A stretch of 64,000 nt of DNA from Danio rerio. Lineage: Eukaryota; Chordata; Actinopteri; Cypriniformes; Danionidae. The position numbers and the translations under genes are program-made. Below are positions 22,021-34,100 of the stretch, in pieces; within the stretch, counting starts at the first letter, position 1, and every line of letters starts with the position of its first letter. The DNA lies in NCBI RefSeq assembly GCF_049306965.1, contig NC_133194.1, forward strand, positions 11,664,501 through 11,728,500. The letters run 5' to 3'. The notes beneath the pieces are model-generated. The model made no database searches, was not told the origin of the DNA, and saw only the letters and a list, made by a program, of their open reading frames with translations.

Positions 22021-22847
22021 TTGGTATATGTCTATTCAAACACGCACCCAAAACCCAGTGTCCACTTTCACTCCACTTCAAATCACATGTACAGAATCCA
22101 TTTGGGAAACACGTCTATTTATCACTATGGAGCACGTCTGACAGTCACTCACTGCTACATGAACTGACTGTTTGAGGGTTGCATAAGAGGGGCGACTGTA
22201 ATGGAAAGGAAGGAAATTCTGCCATCTTTATATTTTTATTTTAAAGTGTTTTCATGCCTAATTAAAATGAAAGCACAGAACAGATTCACATTTAAGAGCA
22301 AGTGGTGTCCCCTGGTGGTTCGGCGGTATGGGTTGTGTATAGGGAAGATTGACTCTTTAATGTTTATGGCCACCCTTCATAGAAAGATTAAAAATACTGG
22401 AGAAATACGAGAAAATATCTTTAAGGTATTATAGCAGGATAGAACTGTAAAATACAGGAGAGTCTCTGGAAAAACGGGAGGGTTGACAGGTATGGCATTT
22501 ATTAATTGTTTTAAATTTAAGACTTGGATTTGTGTATTTATAAATTGTGTTTTGAATTTACAAATTTTATTTTCTAAACATTATTTTTGAGACTGATCTG
22601 GCTCCATAGGTCTTAAACCACATTATATATCACTACTAAATCACATGTCACAATAATTTCAGAACATTTCTAATTCAAATCATAAATTAAATAATTTGGT
22701 AAAAAAAAAATATATGAATATTGTATGTATAACTCCCAAAGTGATGGTTTATAAATGTGACAGTAAGCTAATAATCTGAAAATGTTATACCAAAATAAAA
22801 AGGAAGCAGAGTGACTTGTACTTTATTATAATTACATAATGAGTAGT

Positions 22848-23195
22848 GGGCAACATGGTGGCTCAGTGGCTAGTACTGTTGCCTTACAGCAAGAAGGTCG
22901 CTGGTTCGAGCCTTGGCTGGCTCAGTTGGCGTATCTGTGTGGAGTTTGCATATTCTCCTGGTGTTCACATAGGTTTCCTCCAGGTGCTCTGGTTTCCCAC
23001 CACAGTCCAAAGACATGTGGTACAGGTGAATTGGGTATGCTAAAATTGACCATAGTGTATGAATGTGAATGAGAGTGAGTGGGTGCTTCTCAATAATGGG
23101 TTGCAGCTGGAAGGGCATCCACTGCATAAAACATATGCTAGATAAGTTGGCAGTTCATGGCTGTGGTGACCCCAGATTAATAAAGGGACTATGCC
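22848..23195 (+). repeat. DANA-type tRNA-derived SINE
   Basis: It has the tRNA-like head (GTGGCTCAGTGG...GGTTCGAGCC, polymerase III boxes A and B), the CAAGAAGGTCGCTGG block, the CCAAAGACATG core and the GGCATCCACTGCATAAAACA 3' region. The usual GAAAAGAAAATGAATGAATG tail is replaced by a run of C. Confidence 0.9.
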
Positions 23196-23222
23196 CCGCC
23201 CCCCCCCCCCCCCCCCCCCCCC
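23193..23222 (+). repeat. homopolymer C run
   Basis: About 25 C in the last 30 bases, at the point where the SINE tail should be. A sequencing or assembly artefact is possible. Confidence 0.8.
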
Positions 23223-23622
23223 ATAAAGAATGAATATGTTATGTATAACTCCCTAAGTGATGGTTTATAAATATGACAGTAAGCTAAAAATCTGAAAATG
23301 TTCCAACGAAATAAAAAAGGCAGGGTGACTTGTGCTTGATTATCATTATATAATTAGCAATTAATATTTCAGAAATACAAAATTACAGTACAGCAGCTTG
23401 TAAATGGCACAATAATACTGACGCAATGCTGTCAAAGTTGTATCTTTATAGATACCTTTATAGATATTGGTATAGGCTAGACTTTAAAATTTGAAATCAC
23501 CACTGAAAAGTGCAAAAGAGATGGATGGCAGCATTGATCATTGACTGGAATTATGACACTTTCACTTGTAAAAAAAATAAAAAGATAAAATGATCAATAA
23601 CCATTATAATAAATCATATAAT

Positions 23623-23679
23623 GTGATAAAGAAAAACCTTATAATCATAATAAATGATTATAAGGTTTTTCTTTATCAC
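23623..23679. repeat. perfect 25-bp inverted repeat with 7-nt loop
   Basis: The left arm 23623-23647 begins GTGATAAAGAAAAACC. The right arm 23655-23679 is its exact reverse complement, ending CTTTATCAC. The loop is TAATAAA. No element end or open frame is associated. Confidence 0.9.
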
Positions 23680-23866
23680 TGCTTTCCAAGAAATTATGAA
23701 ATTATTCCACTGCACAGTGAACATTTCAATGTATTTTGTCATCATATGGTGTTTGTATAGTCTATTGTTTTATAATATGTGGTCCACATTTGCTGTTTTG
23801 GGTCAGCTGCTTTCTCCTTATTAATGCAATAGGCCTGCAGTCAGCATAAATCTCTAATAGGCATAT

Positions 23867-24545
23867 TTAATACTTTATTAGGAACACCTGTCAAACTCAG
23901 CCAATCACATGCCAGCAGGTATGCAGAAAAACATCTCTGAATGCGCAACACGTTTAAGCTTGAGGCGAATGGGCTATAGCAGCAGAAGACCACACCGGGT
24001 GCCACTCCTGTCAGCTAAGAACAGGAAACTGAGGCTACAGTTCGCACAGGCTCACCAAAATTGGACATAAGAAGATTGGGAAAAACGTAGCCTGGTCTGA
24101 TGAGTCTTGATTTCTGCTGCAACATTTGGATGGTAGGGTGAGAATTTGGTATCAACAACATGAAAGCATGAATCCATCCTACCTTGTATCAACGGTTCAG
24201 GCTGCTGGTGGTGGTGTAATGGTGTGGAGGATATTTTCTTGGCACACTTTGCGCTCATTAGTACCAATTAAGCATCGTGGCAATGGCACAGCCTACCTGC
24301 TGACCATGTCCATCCCTTTATTACCACAGTGTACCCATCTTTTGATCTTCATGGATGTGCATCTGACAAATCTCCAGCAACTGCTTGATATTATCATGTC
24401 AATATGAACCAAAATCTCTGAGGAATATTTCGAGTACCTTGTTGAATCTATGCCACAAAGGATTAAGGCAGTTTTGAAGGAAAAACAGGGTCCAACCCTG
24501 TACTAGTAAGGTGTACCTAATAAAGTGGCCAGTGAGTGTATATTA
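23867..24545 (+). mobile_element. Tc1-like transposon remnant
   Basis: The ends ACTTTATTAGGAACACC and GGTGTACCTAATAAAGTGG are inverted. Around 24040-24400 the plus strand carries pieces of a Tc1 transposase (SDES near 24097; VQAAGGGVMVWRIFSWHT at about 24200, in place of the usual MVWG). The frame is interrupted and internal sequence is missing, so it is inactive. Confidence 0.85.
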
Positions 24546-24555
24546 TATATTTATA

Positions 24556-24760
24556 CACTGTAAAAAATTCAGGGTTCCACAATTATTTCACGTTGTCCTG
24601 ACACAAACTGATTAAGTTAATTTCATAAGTTTTGCAAATTTAAGTGGATTGGACATAAAACAATTAAGTTGTCCCCCAAAAAATCTTAAGAATTGTGCAG
24701 TTTTAGCTAATAAGTTGTTTGAACAAGCAGCAAAAGTTAGTTCTTGACTATATTCCTGAT
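24556..24760 (+). mobile_element. one end of a CACTG-ended element
   Basis: CACTGTAAAAAATTCAGGG with nearby TTAAGTTGTCC and AACAATTAAGTTG motifs looks like the left end of the CACTG family. I found no matching right end, so its extent is unknown. It lies about 800 bp upstream of the 11-exon gene. Confidence 0.45.
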
Positions 24761-25029
24761 CAATACAACGGCCTGTTCTTCATTTGGTTTTAATAAAGGG
24801 TATTTAGACCATATTATAAACATCATCTTCTACACACATACACCAAATGAATAAATAAATCCAAATGAATAAATTAATTACTTCAAAATATTAGCCTAGA
24901 AATTTGAGTTATGGAAGTGTTTGAATATGAGTACTTCATTAAAGAGAAAGTCAAATGTGACAGCTAAAGACAAGCTGATTTGACAATAAAGCCTTTCATA
25001 TACACCTATATAGCCTAAACAACAAAGGA

Positions 25030-25343
25030 AAGTAACTTTAATTTGAGATCCGGACGCATTGCCCATATATAGAAAGCCAGAATTTCCGTCATTTCCACAC
25101 TTCCACTCTCATTCCTCTGGGCAAAGTTTCTTTTATCGAGAAATAAAACTTATGCATTGTATGTAATTCTGAAGGCTTACTTTCGTTTCAGCATCGCTAT
25201 CAAGAAGTGACGAAAGCATTCATTTTGTCAGGATGTGACGTGGAGAGCGTATTGATAGGTCCAAACAGTATGTAAATCACTTACGACAGACAGTAAAGAT
25301 TTCTTAAAGGCGGGGTTTCAGCGCTCATAATACAGAACAAGCG
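25030..25343 (+). promoter_or_regulatory. probable promoter and 5' UTR of the 11-exon gene
   Basis: A stretch richer in CpG and G+C than its flanks (CCGGACGC, GTGACGTGGAGAGCG, AAAGGCGGGGTTTCAGCGC) lies directly before an ATG that is followed by a strong donor. The placement is inferred from exon 1; no TATA box is evident at a fixed distance. Confidence 0.4.
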
Positions 25344-25949
25344 ATGAACAGGTAAGTCGTCGGCTGCTATTGGCATTATCTAAATATTATGCTGATTTAC
25401 AATATATGTACAAAATTGTTAACTAGCATATCTTTGGTAATTGGTAAACATAGTAAAACATTTTTAAAAATTCTCAAGGGGAAATACCATATTCGAGTCA
25501 AGAAATGGCCAAATGGGCCAAAGCTAAGTCAAATTGTGAACATTTCATAAAGGAGATTAACTACACTATGTAACAGAAACAACATGAAGCATGTGTAAAT
25601 TTCATTTAAATAAATAAATGTTTTTATTATTATTTATTTATTTATTTTACCCCTGGCATCTGTTTAAACTTTGACTGTATGAATAAAATAATTTCTCTCA
25701 TTTTTTACTTTGTTCATAATTGTTGTGAGATGTATTCTCTTGTACTAAGTTTGTACATATTTACAATTAAAAATAAAATAACAGTATAAATACAAAAAAT
25801 AAAAATAAAAATCCCAAGGAATGTAGTAGCTTGATTTTCTTTGCAGGAAGTAGCGGAGACAAAGAGTTTTTTTTTTTTTTTGTCGTTGACATCTTCAGAT
25901 TTTTGACCTAGCTGTTATACATTAATTTACAGAAGACTTATTTATAAGT

Positions 25950-26030
<81 letters not shown>

Positions 26031-27058
26031 AACTGGTAGGTTTTGAAGGAGTGGACTAGAGACAGAAGTAATTTAAGCCTAGAATATGAGAATTTTTCTG
26101 TCACATATATTAGAAATCAGTCATTTTTTAAAAGAATTTTACAGTTTCTTTTACGAGTGCTAAGGTTAAACACAGCCATCAGGTGTGCATACACACTGCT
26201 GTAAAATTGTAGACACACCAATTAGCTGTAACCACAATAAAAAAGCAATAGGTAAAAACTATTAGTCTTCAATAAATGTTGTACAGGAGCTATAAATATT
26301 AATCTTCAATAAATATGGAAGGCAATGTCGCAGTATGGAAGATGAAGTACGAAAAGGAGGAAGATTGGTAAACTGGAAAAAGGGAATGGGAATAAACACG
26401 CTTTACATTTGTTGTATGGTTTAGTTTGGTTTAGGATAGGGCAATATTTAGCTATCAGTCTATCACTGTTTGGTGAATACAGTATGTTCATGTACTTCAT
26501 AGCAATGCCTATCAAACTCTGATTAAATCAGTTCTGGTCAGTTAGAAATGATACGAGTGTTTAAGATTGAGATCAGCATTGTGTAAATGAAGCAAACAGA
26601 TTTATATTGAATGAAGCGAGTGTGTGTTCCGTACGGTGTTAAAAATGTGGTTTGTTATATGGTTGTAAGGTTTTGAATGAAGTGTTTCATTTGAGAAAAG
26701 ATCTGATGTGTTCTGCTGTTTGTGTGTCGATGTGTAAATTGTGTGTAGTGTTTTGACAAAATGGGCCTTAATTTCAAAATTGTGCTTAGGCAATCGTAAA
26801 AAACTGTAAATATTATTGGCATCTTTTATATATTTTTTGATTGGTTTTGAAAAAGCCATTGTTTACAACTTGCCTATTTACTCTAACTTGCCTGGTTATA
26901 ATAATAGCCTAGTAAAGCATTAAAATAGCTCTTTAAACTGACCAGCTTGACCTCTTTTTACAGACACAGTAAACGACGATATTTTCCAAAGGCTGAAAAG
27001 ATGGTAGGCTTTTAAACTTTTTGTAACACACACACACACACACATGCATGCACGCACG

Positions 27059-27110
<52 letters not shown>

Positions 27111-28069
27111 AATTAAATAAAGTATTTTGTAGAAGTATATGTGTTTTATGAAAAAGAATAATTGCATTCTTACCTGAATTACAACATTTCCTTTCTAAAT
27201 TAAGTTGATTTCTCTCTTGAAAAAAAGAATTAATGCTTGTAATAAATGCTGTGTACATATTCTTATATCTTATCCTAAACACATGATGAGGAATTAGAAC
27301 AAAGTAGTTTTATTAAACAGGGAACACACTATCAAAAATTAACACAAGACAACAAACTGAAATAGACATATAGAGGCTGTTTACACCCATTTTTTTCCTG
27401 ACTGGATCGCTACAGCTAAAAGGACAGTTGTAAATGCCCCCCGAAACACATTCAAGATGGATCTCACTTGGATTGTTGAAGGTGGTCTGGGACGCGTTCC
27501 TGATGAAACAAAAAATGTCAAAATGCTGCTGGTTGTTACAATCACATGTGTAGAATTTCCTCTTCCCAAAACAATAAAAATAAATAAATGTCAGAGCGTG
27601 TTTGGTATGTTTGATTGATTTTAGTTAATCCTTATTTTATTTTAAATTGTTGTATTTTGATGTCGTTGAGAGTGTGGAACAGGAGTCCTGCAGAAATCAT
27701 TTTCACTGATGAGCTAAAATTGTTAAAGAGCCCATATTATACATGAAATAGGGTCATATCTTGGTTGTAAGGGTCTCCAACAACAGTCTAATATGCATGC
27801 AAAGTCAAAAAACACTTTCATGGTCTTATAATCTGCATTTATTTTTACCTAATTATCCCAGCGACTCCTGTATGAATCGTCCAGTGATTCATTTGTTCCC
27901 AAACCCCTCCTTAGCGCGAAGCTAATCTGCGCTGATTGGACCGATGACAGTCTGTCACGATTGGTTGACTGCCTTCAGTCAGAGAATGAAATGCCCAATA
28001 GCTAATCAGCAATATAAAAGTAATCACAGTTCATACGCGCTCCATAGTGTAGGCGTGGATTTTAGCTGC

Positions 28070-28100
<31 letters not shown>

Positions 28101-31100
28101 CTCTGGACGACAACGCTCCCGCTTCCGCCCGCACCCTCCAGGTTTTAGCCTGAACCCGACCGCTCCCGCTTATATTTAGAATTTCTTGTCCCGGTGCCCG
28201 AACCGCCCCGTTTTCTGCCCGCCGCGCCCGATCCCGCTAAAGAGCGGGGGAGAACATAACCGAAAATCACCCAGCTAAACAGTCCAGAGACAGCCAGACA
28301 GAGCTCTCTCTCTCTCTCATACGCGCGCACTAACACATACACACAAGCGCCAAGCAGACACACAGGCAGGCAAAGCTCTGTCTCATTCGCATAGCAATAT
28401 CCACGATATTGCTAGAAAGCCCACTCCCGTCCCAAATTAAACCTGTTACCGACCGCTCCCGCGATTGATTCGGAAATTTATTCCCGCGCAGAAATCTGGT
28501 GCGGGGACAGCCGCGGGAATGCAGACCTCTGCCACGGAACTCCGTAAACAAACAGCACGCGTCGCGTTTTTAACGTGACTTTGCACGCGATAAGAGAATA
28601 TAGCCAGTTAACCTGATACAGTACACGCGGTTACAAGTAACAAATCACAACTAAATACATTTGCAAGCTAGAGTCAACGAGGCAACTTTAATCGCACATA
28701 CTTACACTTGAGAAATGGAGGAAGAAACTCATCCTGACGTCTTTAGTAAGTTACTCTTTACTGATCCTTCCTTTAACAAACTCAGATGAAGTATTCTTTG
28801 TAGCCTGTAGTTTCCAGAAGTTTCCAACTGCTTGGTTATAATGCTGAGGTTTCATCTCTGGGTAGAGAATCGATAATGTCCATCTGCAGTGTGACTTCAA
28901 TCGACCGGCATGTTTGTGTGCGTGTGTGTGTGTGTGTGTGTCTGGGTTTCTGCGTCAGAGGGCGGGGCCTCAGGTTTGAAATATTCCGGGTTTGCGCGTG
29001 CACGTGAATAACTTGGTTTCGTTCATACGTCATGGCGAAACACCTAATGAATCGGTATCAAGGCGACTCGTTTGAAGCACTATGAGTCGACTCTTTTATA
29101 GATGAATCAACCGTTTTAAACACTGTATTCTTACAGATTTAAGCCTTAGCTGGATACTTCACTTCACTTAGAGCTGTGTTACACACTACATGGAGGGGAA
29201 TTTTCAAAAACCCATAATATGGGCTCTTTAATGCTTATTATTATGGTAGTATGAGTCAGAGTAAAGCTGAAAGCCATCAAAGCAAACAGCAAAAGCACCC
29301 AATGAGTTTTTGAAGGTAAGGTAAAGAAGTGGAATTTTTTACAATGGCTAAGTTAGTCACCTGACCTGAATCCATTTGAGCATGTATTTCACTTGCTGAA
29401 AACAAAACTGAAGGGAAAATGCCCCAAGAACAAGCAGGAGCTGAAGACAGTTGCAGTAGAGGCCTGGCACAGCATCATCAGGAATGAAACCCAGCGTCTG
29501 GTGACGTCTATGCGTTTCAGACTTTAGGCTGTAATTGACTGCAAAGGATTTGCAACCAAGAATTAAGAAGTGAAATTTTGATATAAGATTATTTTTCTGC
29601 CTAATTACATTTGGACCCTTAACAAGTGGGAGGTACATATGCAAACTGTTGTAATTCCAATAGCGTTCACCTGATTAGGATGTAAAAACCCTCAAATTAA
29701 AGTTGACAGTCTGCAGTTAAAGCACATCTTTGTTTCATTTTAAATCCATTGTGTTACTGTATAGAGCCAAAAATGTTACAATTATGTTGATGTCCAAATA
29801 TTTATGGATCTAACTGTTTAACTGTTCTAGTTGTTTTTTTATATTTTAATGAAAAAATCTACATAATGTAAATCTCTTCAAATTCAAACTTAACTTTTAA
29901 AAATTGTAACAGAACTTGAATGTATAAATTTAGTTATTAAATTAAATAAAAACCGAAATCGAATTAATTCCAGAAACAGCTCAAATGTATTTTTGTGCTA
30001 ATTTAGGTGTTTAGATAAAAAATAAAATAAAATTCCTGCTATCTTGACTCAATCCTGTGTGTGCAGCAACCTCGAAGAGGCAAGAAATCTTTCATCAGGG
30101 ATGAAAGAAAGAGCAAGGCATGCCGGACCACTGAATCAGTCACACCATCAGGACTGCCAGGTAAAAATGTTCCCTTACAGGCTGCTCAATAAAAGCTACA
30201 ATAGCTAAGAAGACATCTTAATAAAGCAGAAAAACATACACTGCTTATATTAAGCGTTTTTTTAACAGAAGAACATTTGGATATGAACACTACTTATGAA
30301 ATCCAGTGTTCGTCTAAGGATGGGCACAAGAGACGTAGAAGTGCAGAGAGCAAAGCAATGGGTTTGTTTTTCATTAGATTCTCATCTGTTTGAATGCTAT
30401 ATTTGCACTTTATGTGTTGTACTGTGTAAGAGTGGTTTCAAGGGTGGTTCCACATTGGCTCTCTAGAAATGGTGGTCTTAAATATCCAGATTAATTGAGA
30501 TCAAAATTTGGGTTACTTCAATACAACAGTTTATTGTTTTTGTTGCAATACAATTAAAGAATAACTATATATATATAGTTGTCCACATTTAAGTGGATCG
30601 AACCATTTTATCAGCATTGTCCTTAACTATTCAACAACACCCATTCTTCATTATGAGTCAATCATTATATATGTGGAAATATAAATTTCTATCATCTAAT
30701 TTCAAATTAACAATAATCTACATATAACTAAAAAGTTATATTCTTTGGTTTTTAATTATATAATTTCATTAACATCCCAGCTAGGAGGGACATTTAACCT
30801 TTATCTTTCTGATTACAGGCTAAGCCAAAGTAATGCAAATTGTCAGTTTCACAGCATGGGGTGTCTATTGTTTTCTCTTTTCGATCAAATGGTCAGGCGG
30901 TTTCTGTCTCCAGAACATGATGAGATTAGACCTGAGAAGCAGTTTACCCTGCCGACCACAACCCTTAATTTGCATGCTTTGTTTAGCCATATCCCCTCCT
31001 CCTAAGAACACAATATAGCCATGAAATCTTTGTCTTAATTCAGACTAATTCAGACTTGTGTGAGACTTGTGAGAGACTTGTGAAAGAACTTGCAGACTGC

Positions 31101-34100
31101 GGACCTCTAGTAGGCTCTTGCAGACACATTTGGACATCTTGAAGACGCTGTATGACTGCAGATTAACCAACACGTCTCAATAAAGGAATTCTGCTTGTTT
31201 CGAGTCTCCTGGACTGGGTTCTTCTCTTCTTTTCACTCATTTATTTTTTTTTACAACATATACATATTAATGTCAAGAGAAAAATAGCCATTTTCTGTAG
31301 CCTGAAATAACCCACAGGCTAGTATTCCCAATGAGTTAAAAAAAAAAGACCAAGCCATTTCTAGTGAATTTTTTTCATGTAGGTGATGTCTTTTTGGCTG
31401 CTGAATGTGAAACAGTGTGTGTGTGTGTGTGTGTATGTATGTATACATGTTTTAAAAAAAAGTTTTACAATTTTGGCAGTCAAATGCATTATGATAAAAT
31501 GACAAGTGCCCCCAAAGAGTCATCATTCTTTAAAACATACATTTAATTTTCTATTTACCTGTTGTAACATGCATGTATTGCAATGCTAATTACTAATTAA
31601 TAATTTCATTAATATAAAATAAAAAGAAATGTAAAATAAAATACAAAAAAAGAGTTTTGAAATACAAATTGAAATGGTTTGATTGGTATTCATAGCCAGG
31701 TAAACTTGGCACCTGACATTTCAAAGCCACATTTCACCAGTCAGAAGACTGGAACACAGTCAAGGCTACCACTTATGTCAAAACCTTCTTCACGTCACTA
31801 CTGTCCCAGAGGTTCCTAAGGGATTTAAAGATGCGCAAAAACACCCTCAAAGATCCGGATGTGAGAATGTGAGAATCAAAGCAAAAGCATTCAATGCAGT
31901 TCGTGGAGGTGTCATCGCTATAACTCAGACCTTCAAACAGTTTGTCAGAATTGTCAGGCTAAATGGTTAAAGAATACTTATCGAACCATGTTAAGATTTG
32001 CAGTGCTTGAAGTGGGATGGTACTTACCTGTATGCTGTATTGGAAATTACTGTTTTCAATTATGTAGGAATATTAGGATCTGTCCTGTCAAAAGGAAGTC
32101 TGTCAATAAACCAGTAGGTTCACACGTAAACATGTCTCTACTTTGAGCACTTAATGTATTTAAAGTGAACTTTCTGGTGGCACTTTGTTCAAACCTTAAC
32201 TTGTATTCTTTAGGCCAGCGATTGTAATGGAACCACCTTTTAAACTAAAAAGCAATAAAAAAACTCCAACAAAATGACCTGAGTATTTTTTTTAACAAAA
32301 AAGCTTTTTTTCCTTTCACCATATGAACTGTAGCGGACGCATCGGTTTTACTGCGCAATCAAAAAAAGCAGTCCGAAGATGCGTCTACACATCGGAAAAA
32401 GTCTGCAGCAAAGTAAGTGTGACCACCATTTCAGAGATTGATGAAAGCTGAATTTGGAGGACAATGCTTTCATATGGTGTTTTAGTAGCCCATGCTGCAA
32501 TGGAACTTCAAAAATTGAGCCACATCATCAAAAACACCACTGAAATAAGCCATTTTTATTCTCTAATAACAAGAGCTTAGGGAATCATGAACATTGGAGG
32601 ATTTTTAGTAATTTGCAAACAGCATTAGGTCAGCGGATACCCCCAGTATGCTTTATACTATGGGTATAAAGCATAGTCTTCATTCCTTAACCTTAAAAAC
32701 AGGTTCACCAATTAGTCAGATGCTTGGTTCAGGAAGCACTGGCAGTTCAGCTAATGACAATGGGTCAAGGAGCACTGGCAGTTCAGCTAACCCCAATGGA
32801 TCAGGAGCCATGGGTTCAGGAGACACTGGCAGTTCCTTTAACCCCAGCGGGTCAGGAGGCTTTGGTTCAGGAGGCACTGGCAGTTCATTTAACCCCAGTG
32901 GGTCAGGAGGCTTTCGCTCAGGAGGCACTGGCAGTTCATAAAACCCCAGTGGGTCAGGAAACTTTTTCTGGCTGCCATACGTAGGACTTAGGTGGAGGCT
33001 CTGGCCTTTCATGAAATTTGGTAGGATCTGGCTCCCCTGGAGAATCTGGTAGCTCTGGAGAACCTGGCAGCTCTAAAGGATCTGGCAGCTCTGACAGCTT
33101 TGGAAGATCTGGCAGGTTTGGAGGATCTGGCAGCTCTGACAGTGATGGAGGACCTGGCAGCTCTAGAGGATCTGGCAGTTTCAAATGATTTGGCAGCTCT
33201 GACAGTGATGGAGGATCTGGCAGCTCTGGAGGTTCTGGCAGCTCTAAAGGATCTGACAGATCTGACAGTGACAGAAGATCTGGCAGTTCTTAAGGATCTG
33301 GCAGCTCTGACAGTGACTGAAGATCTTGCAGCTCTGGAGGATCTGGCAGTTCTAAAGGATCTGGCAGCTCTGACAGTAACGGAGGATCTGGCAGCTCATT
33401 TAACCCAAGTGGTTCAGGAGGCTTTGGCTCAGTAGGCACTAGCAGTTCATTTAACCCCATTAGGTCAGGAGGCTTTGGCTCACAATGCATCAGCAGTTCA
33501 TATAACCCCAGTGGGTCTGGAGGCCCTGCTTCAGAAGGTACTTGCAGTTCTGGGAAGTCAAACAGCTCTAGCTGCCATTCGTGGGACTTAGGTGGAGGCT
33601 CTGGCCTTTCGTGGAACTCAGGTGGCAGCTCTGGCCTTTCATGAAATTCGGTAGGATCTGGCTCCCCTGGAGAATCTGTCAGCTCTGGCAACTCTGGAGA
33701 ACCTGGCAGCTCTAAAGGATCTGGCAGCTCTGACAGCTCTAGAGGATCTGGTAGATCTGGAGGATCTGGCAGCTCTAGATGATCTGGCAGTTTCAAAGGA
33801 TCTGGCAGCTCTGACAGTGATGGAGGATCTGGCAGCTCTAAAGGATCTGACAGCTCTGGAGGATCTGGCAGCTCTTAAGGATCTGGCAGCTCTGACAGTG
33901 ACGGAAGATCTGGCAGCTCTGGAGGATCCGGCAGTTCTAAAGGATCTGGTAGCTCTGACAGTGATGGAGGATCTGGCAGCTCTTTTATCCCAAGTGGTTC
34001 AGGAGGCTTTGGCTCAGTAGGCACTGGCAGTTCATTTAACCCCATTAGGTCAGGAGGCTTTGGTTCACAACGCACCAGCAGTTCATATAACCCCAGTGGG

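Larger units (their letters stand above)
20489..22492. mobile_element. DNA element with CCTGTCAAC ends, nested
   Basis: The left ATACCTGTCAAC and right GTTGACAGGTAT are inverted, followed inward by GCGGGATTCCC-like and ACGGGAGGG-like text. It carries SINE3 at its left side and a second repeat at 21390-22020. I cannot name the family with confidence. Confidence 0.6.
20333..22608. mobile_element. foldback DNA element (same family as 5281-7276) with nested insertions
   Basis: The ends TATGGAGC and GCTCCATA are flanked by GGTCTT direct repeats (20326-20331 and 22609-22614). The arms are the TTTACAAAATAAAATTCATA / AATTTACAAATTTTATTTTC text of the family. The centre is replaced by a second element (20489-22492) that itself holds a SINE3 and another repeat. 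Confidence 0.72.
22710..23355 (+). repeat. 135-bp direct repeats flanking a DANA SINE
   Basis: The text at 22710-22847 (GTATAACTCCCAAAGTGATG ... ATAATGAGTAG) is repeated with about 90% identity at 23235-23355. The DANA copy sits between them. The repeats are far too long for a SINE target duplication. Confidence 0.8.

Noticed and set aside
22890-22925. tRNA gene suggested by GGTTCGAGCC box B
   Set aside because: It is the tRNA-derived head of DANA; no cloverleaf can be completed.
33290-33796. 168-codon proline-rich minus-strand frame
   Set aside because: It lies within the minisatellite, is one of several overlapping frames, and has no start or splice context; kept only as a possible origin of the repeat.
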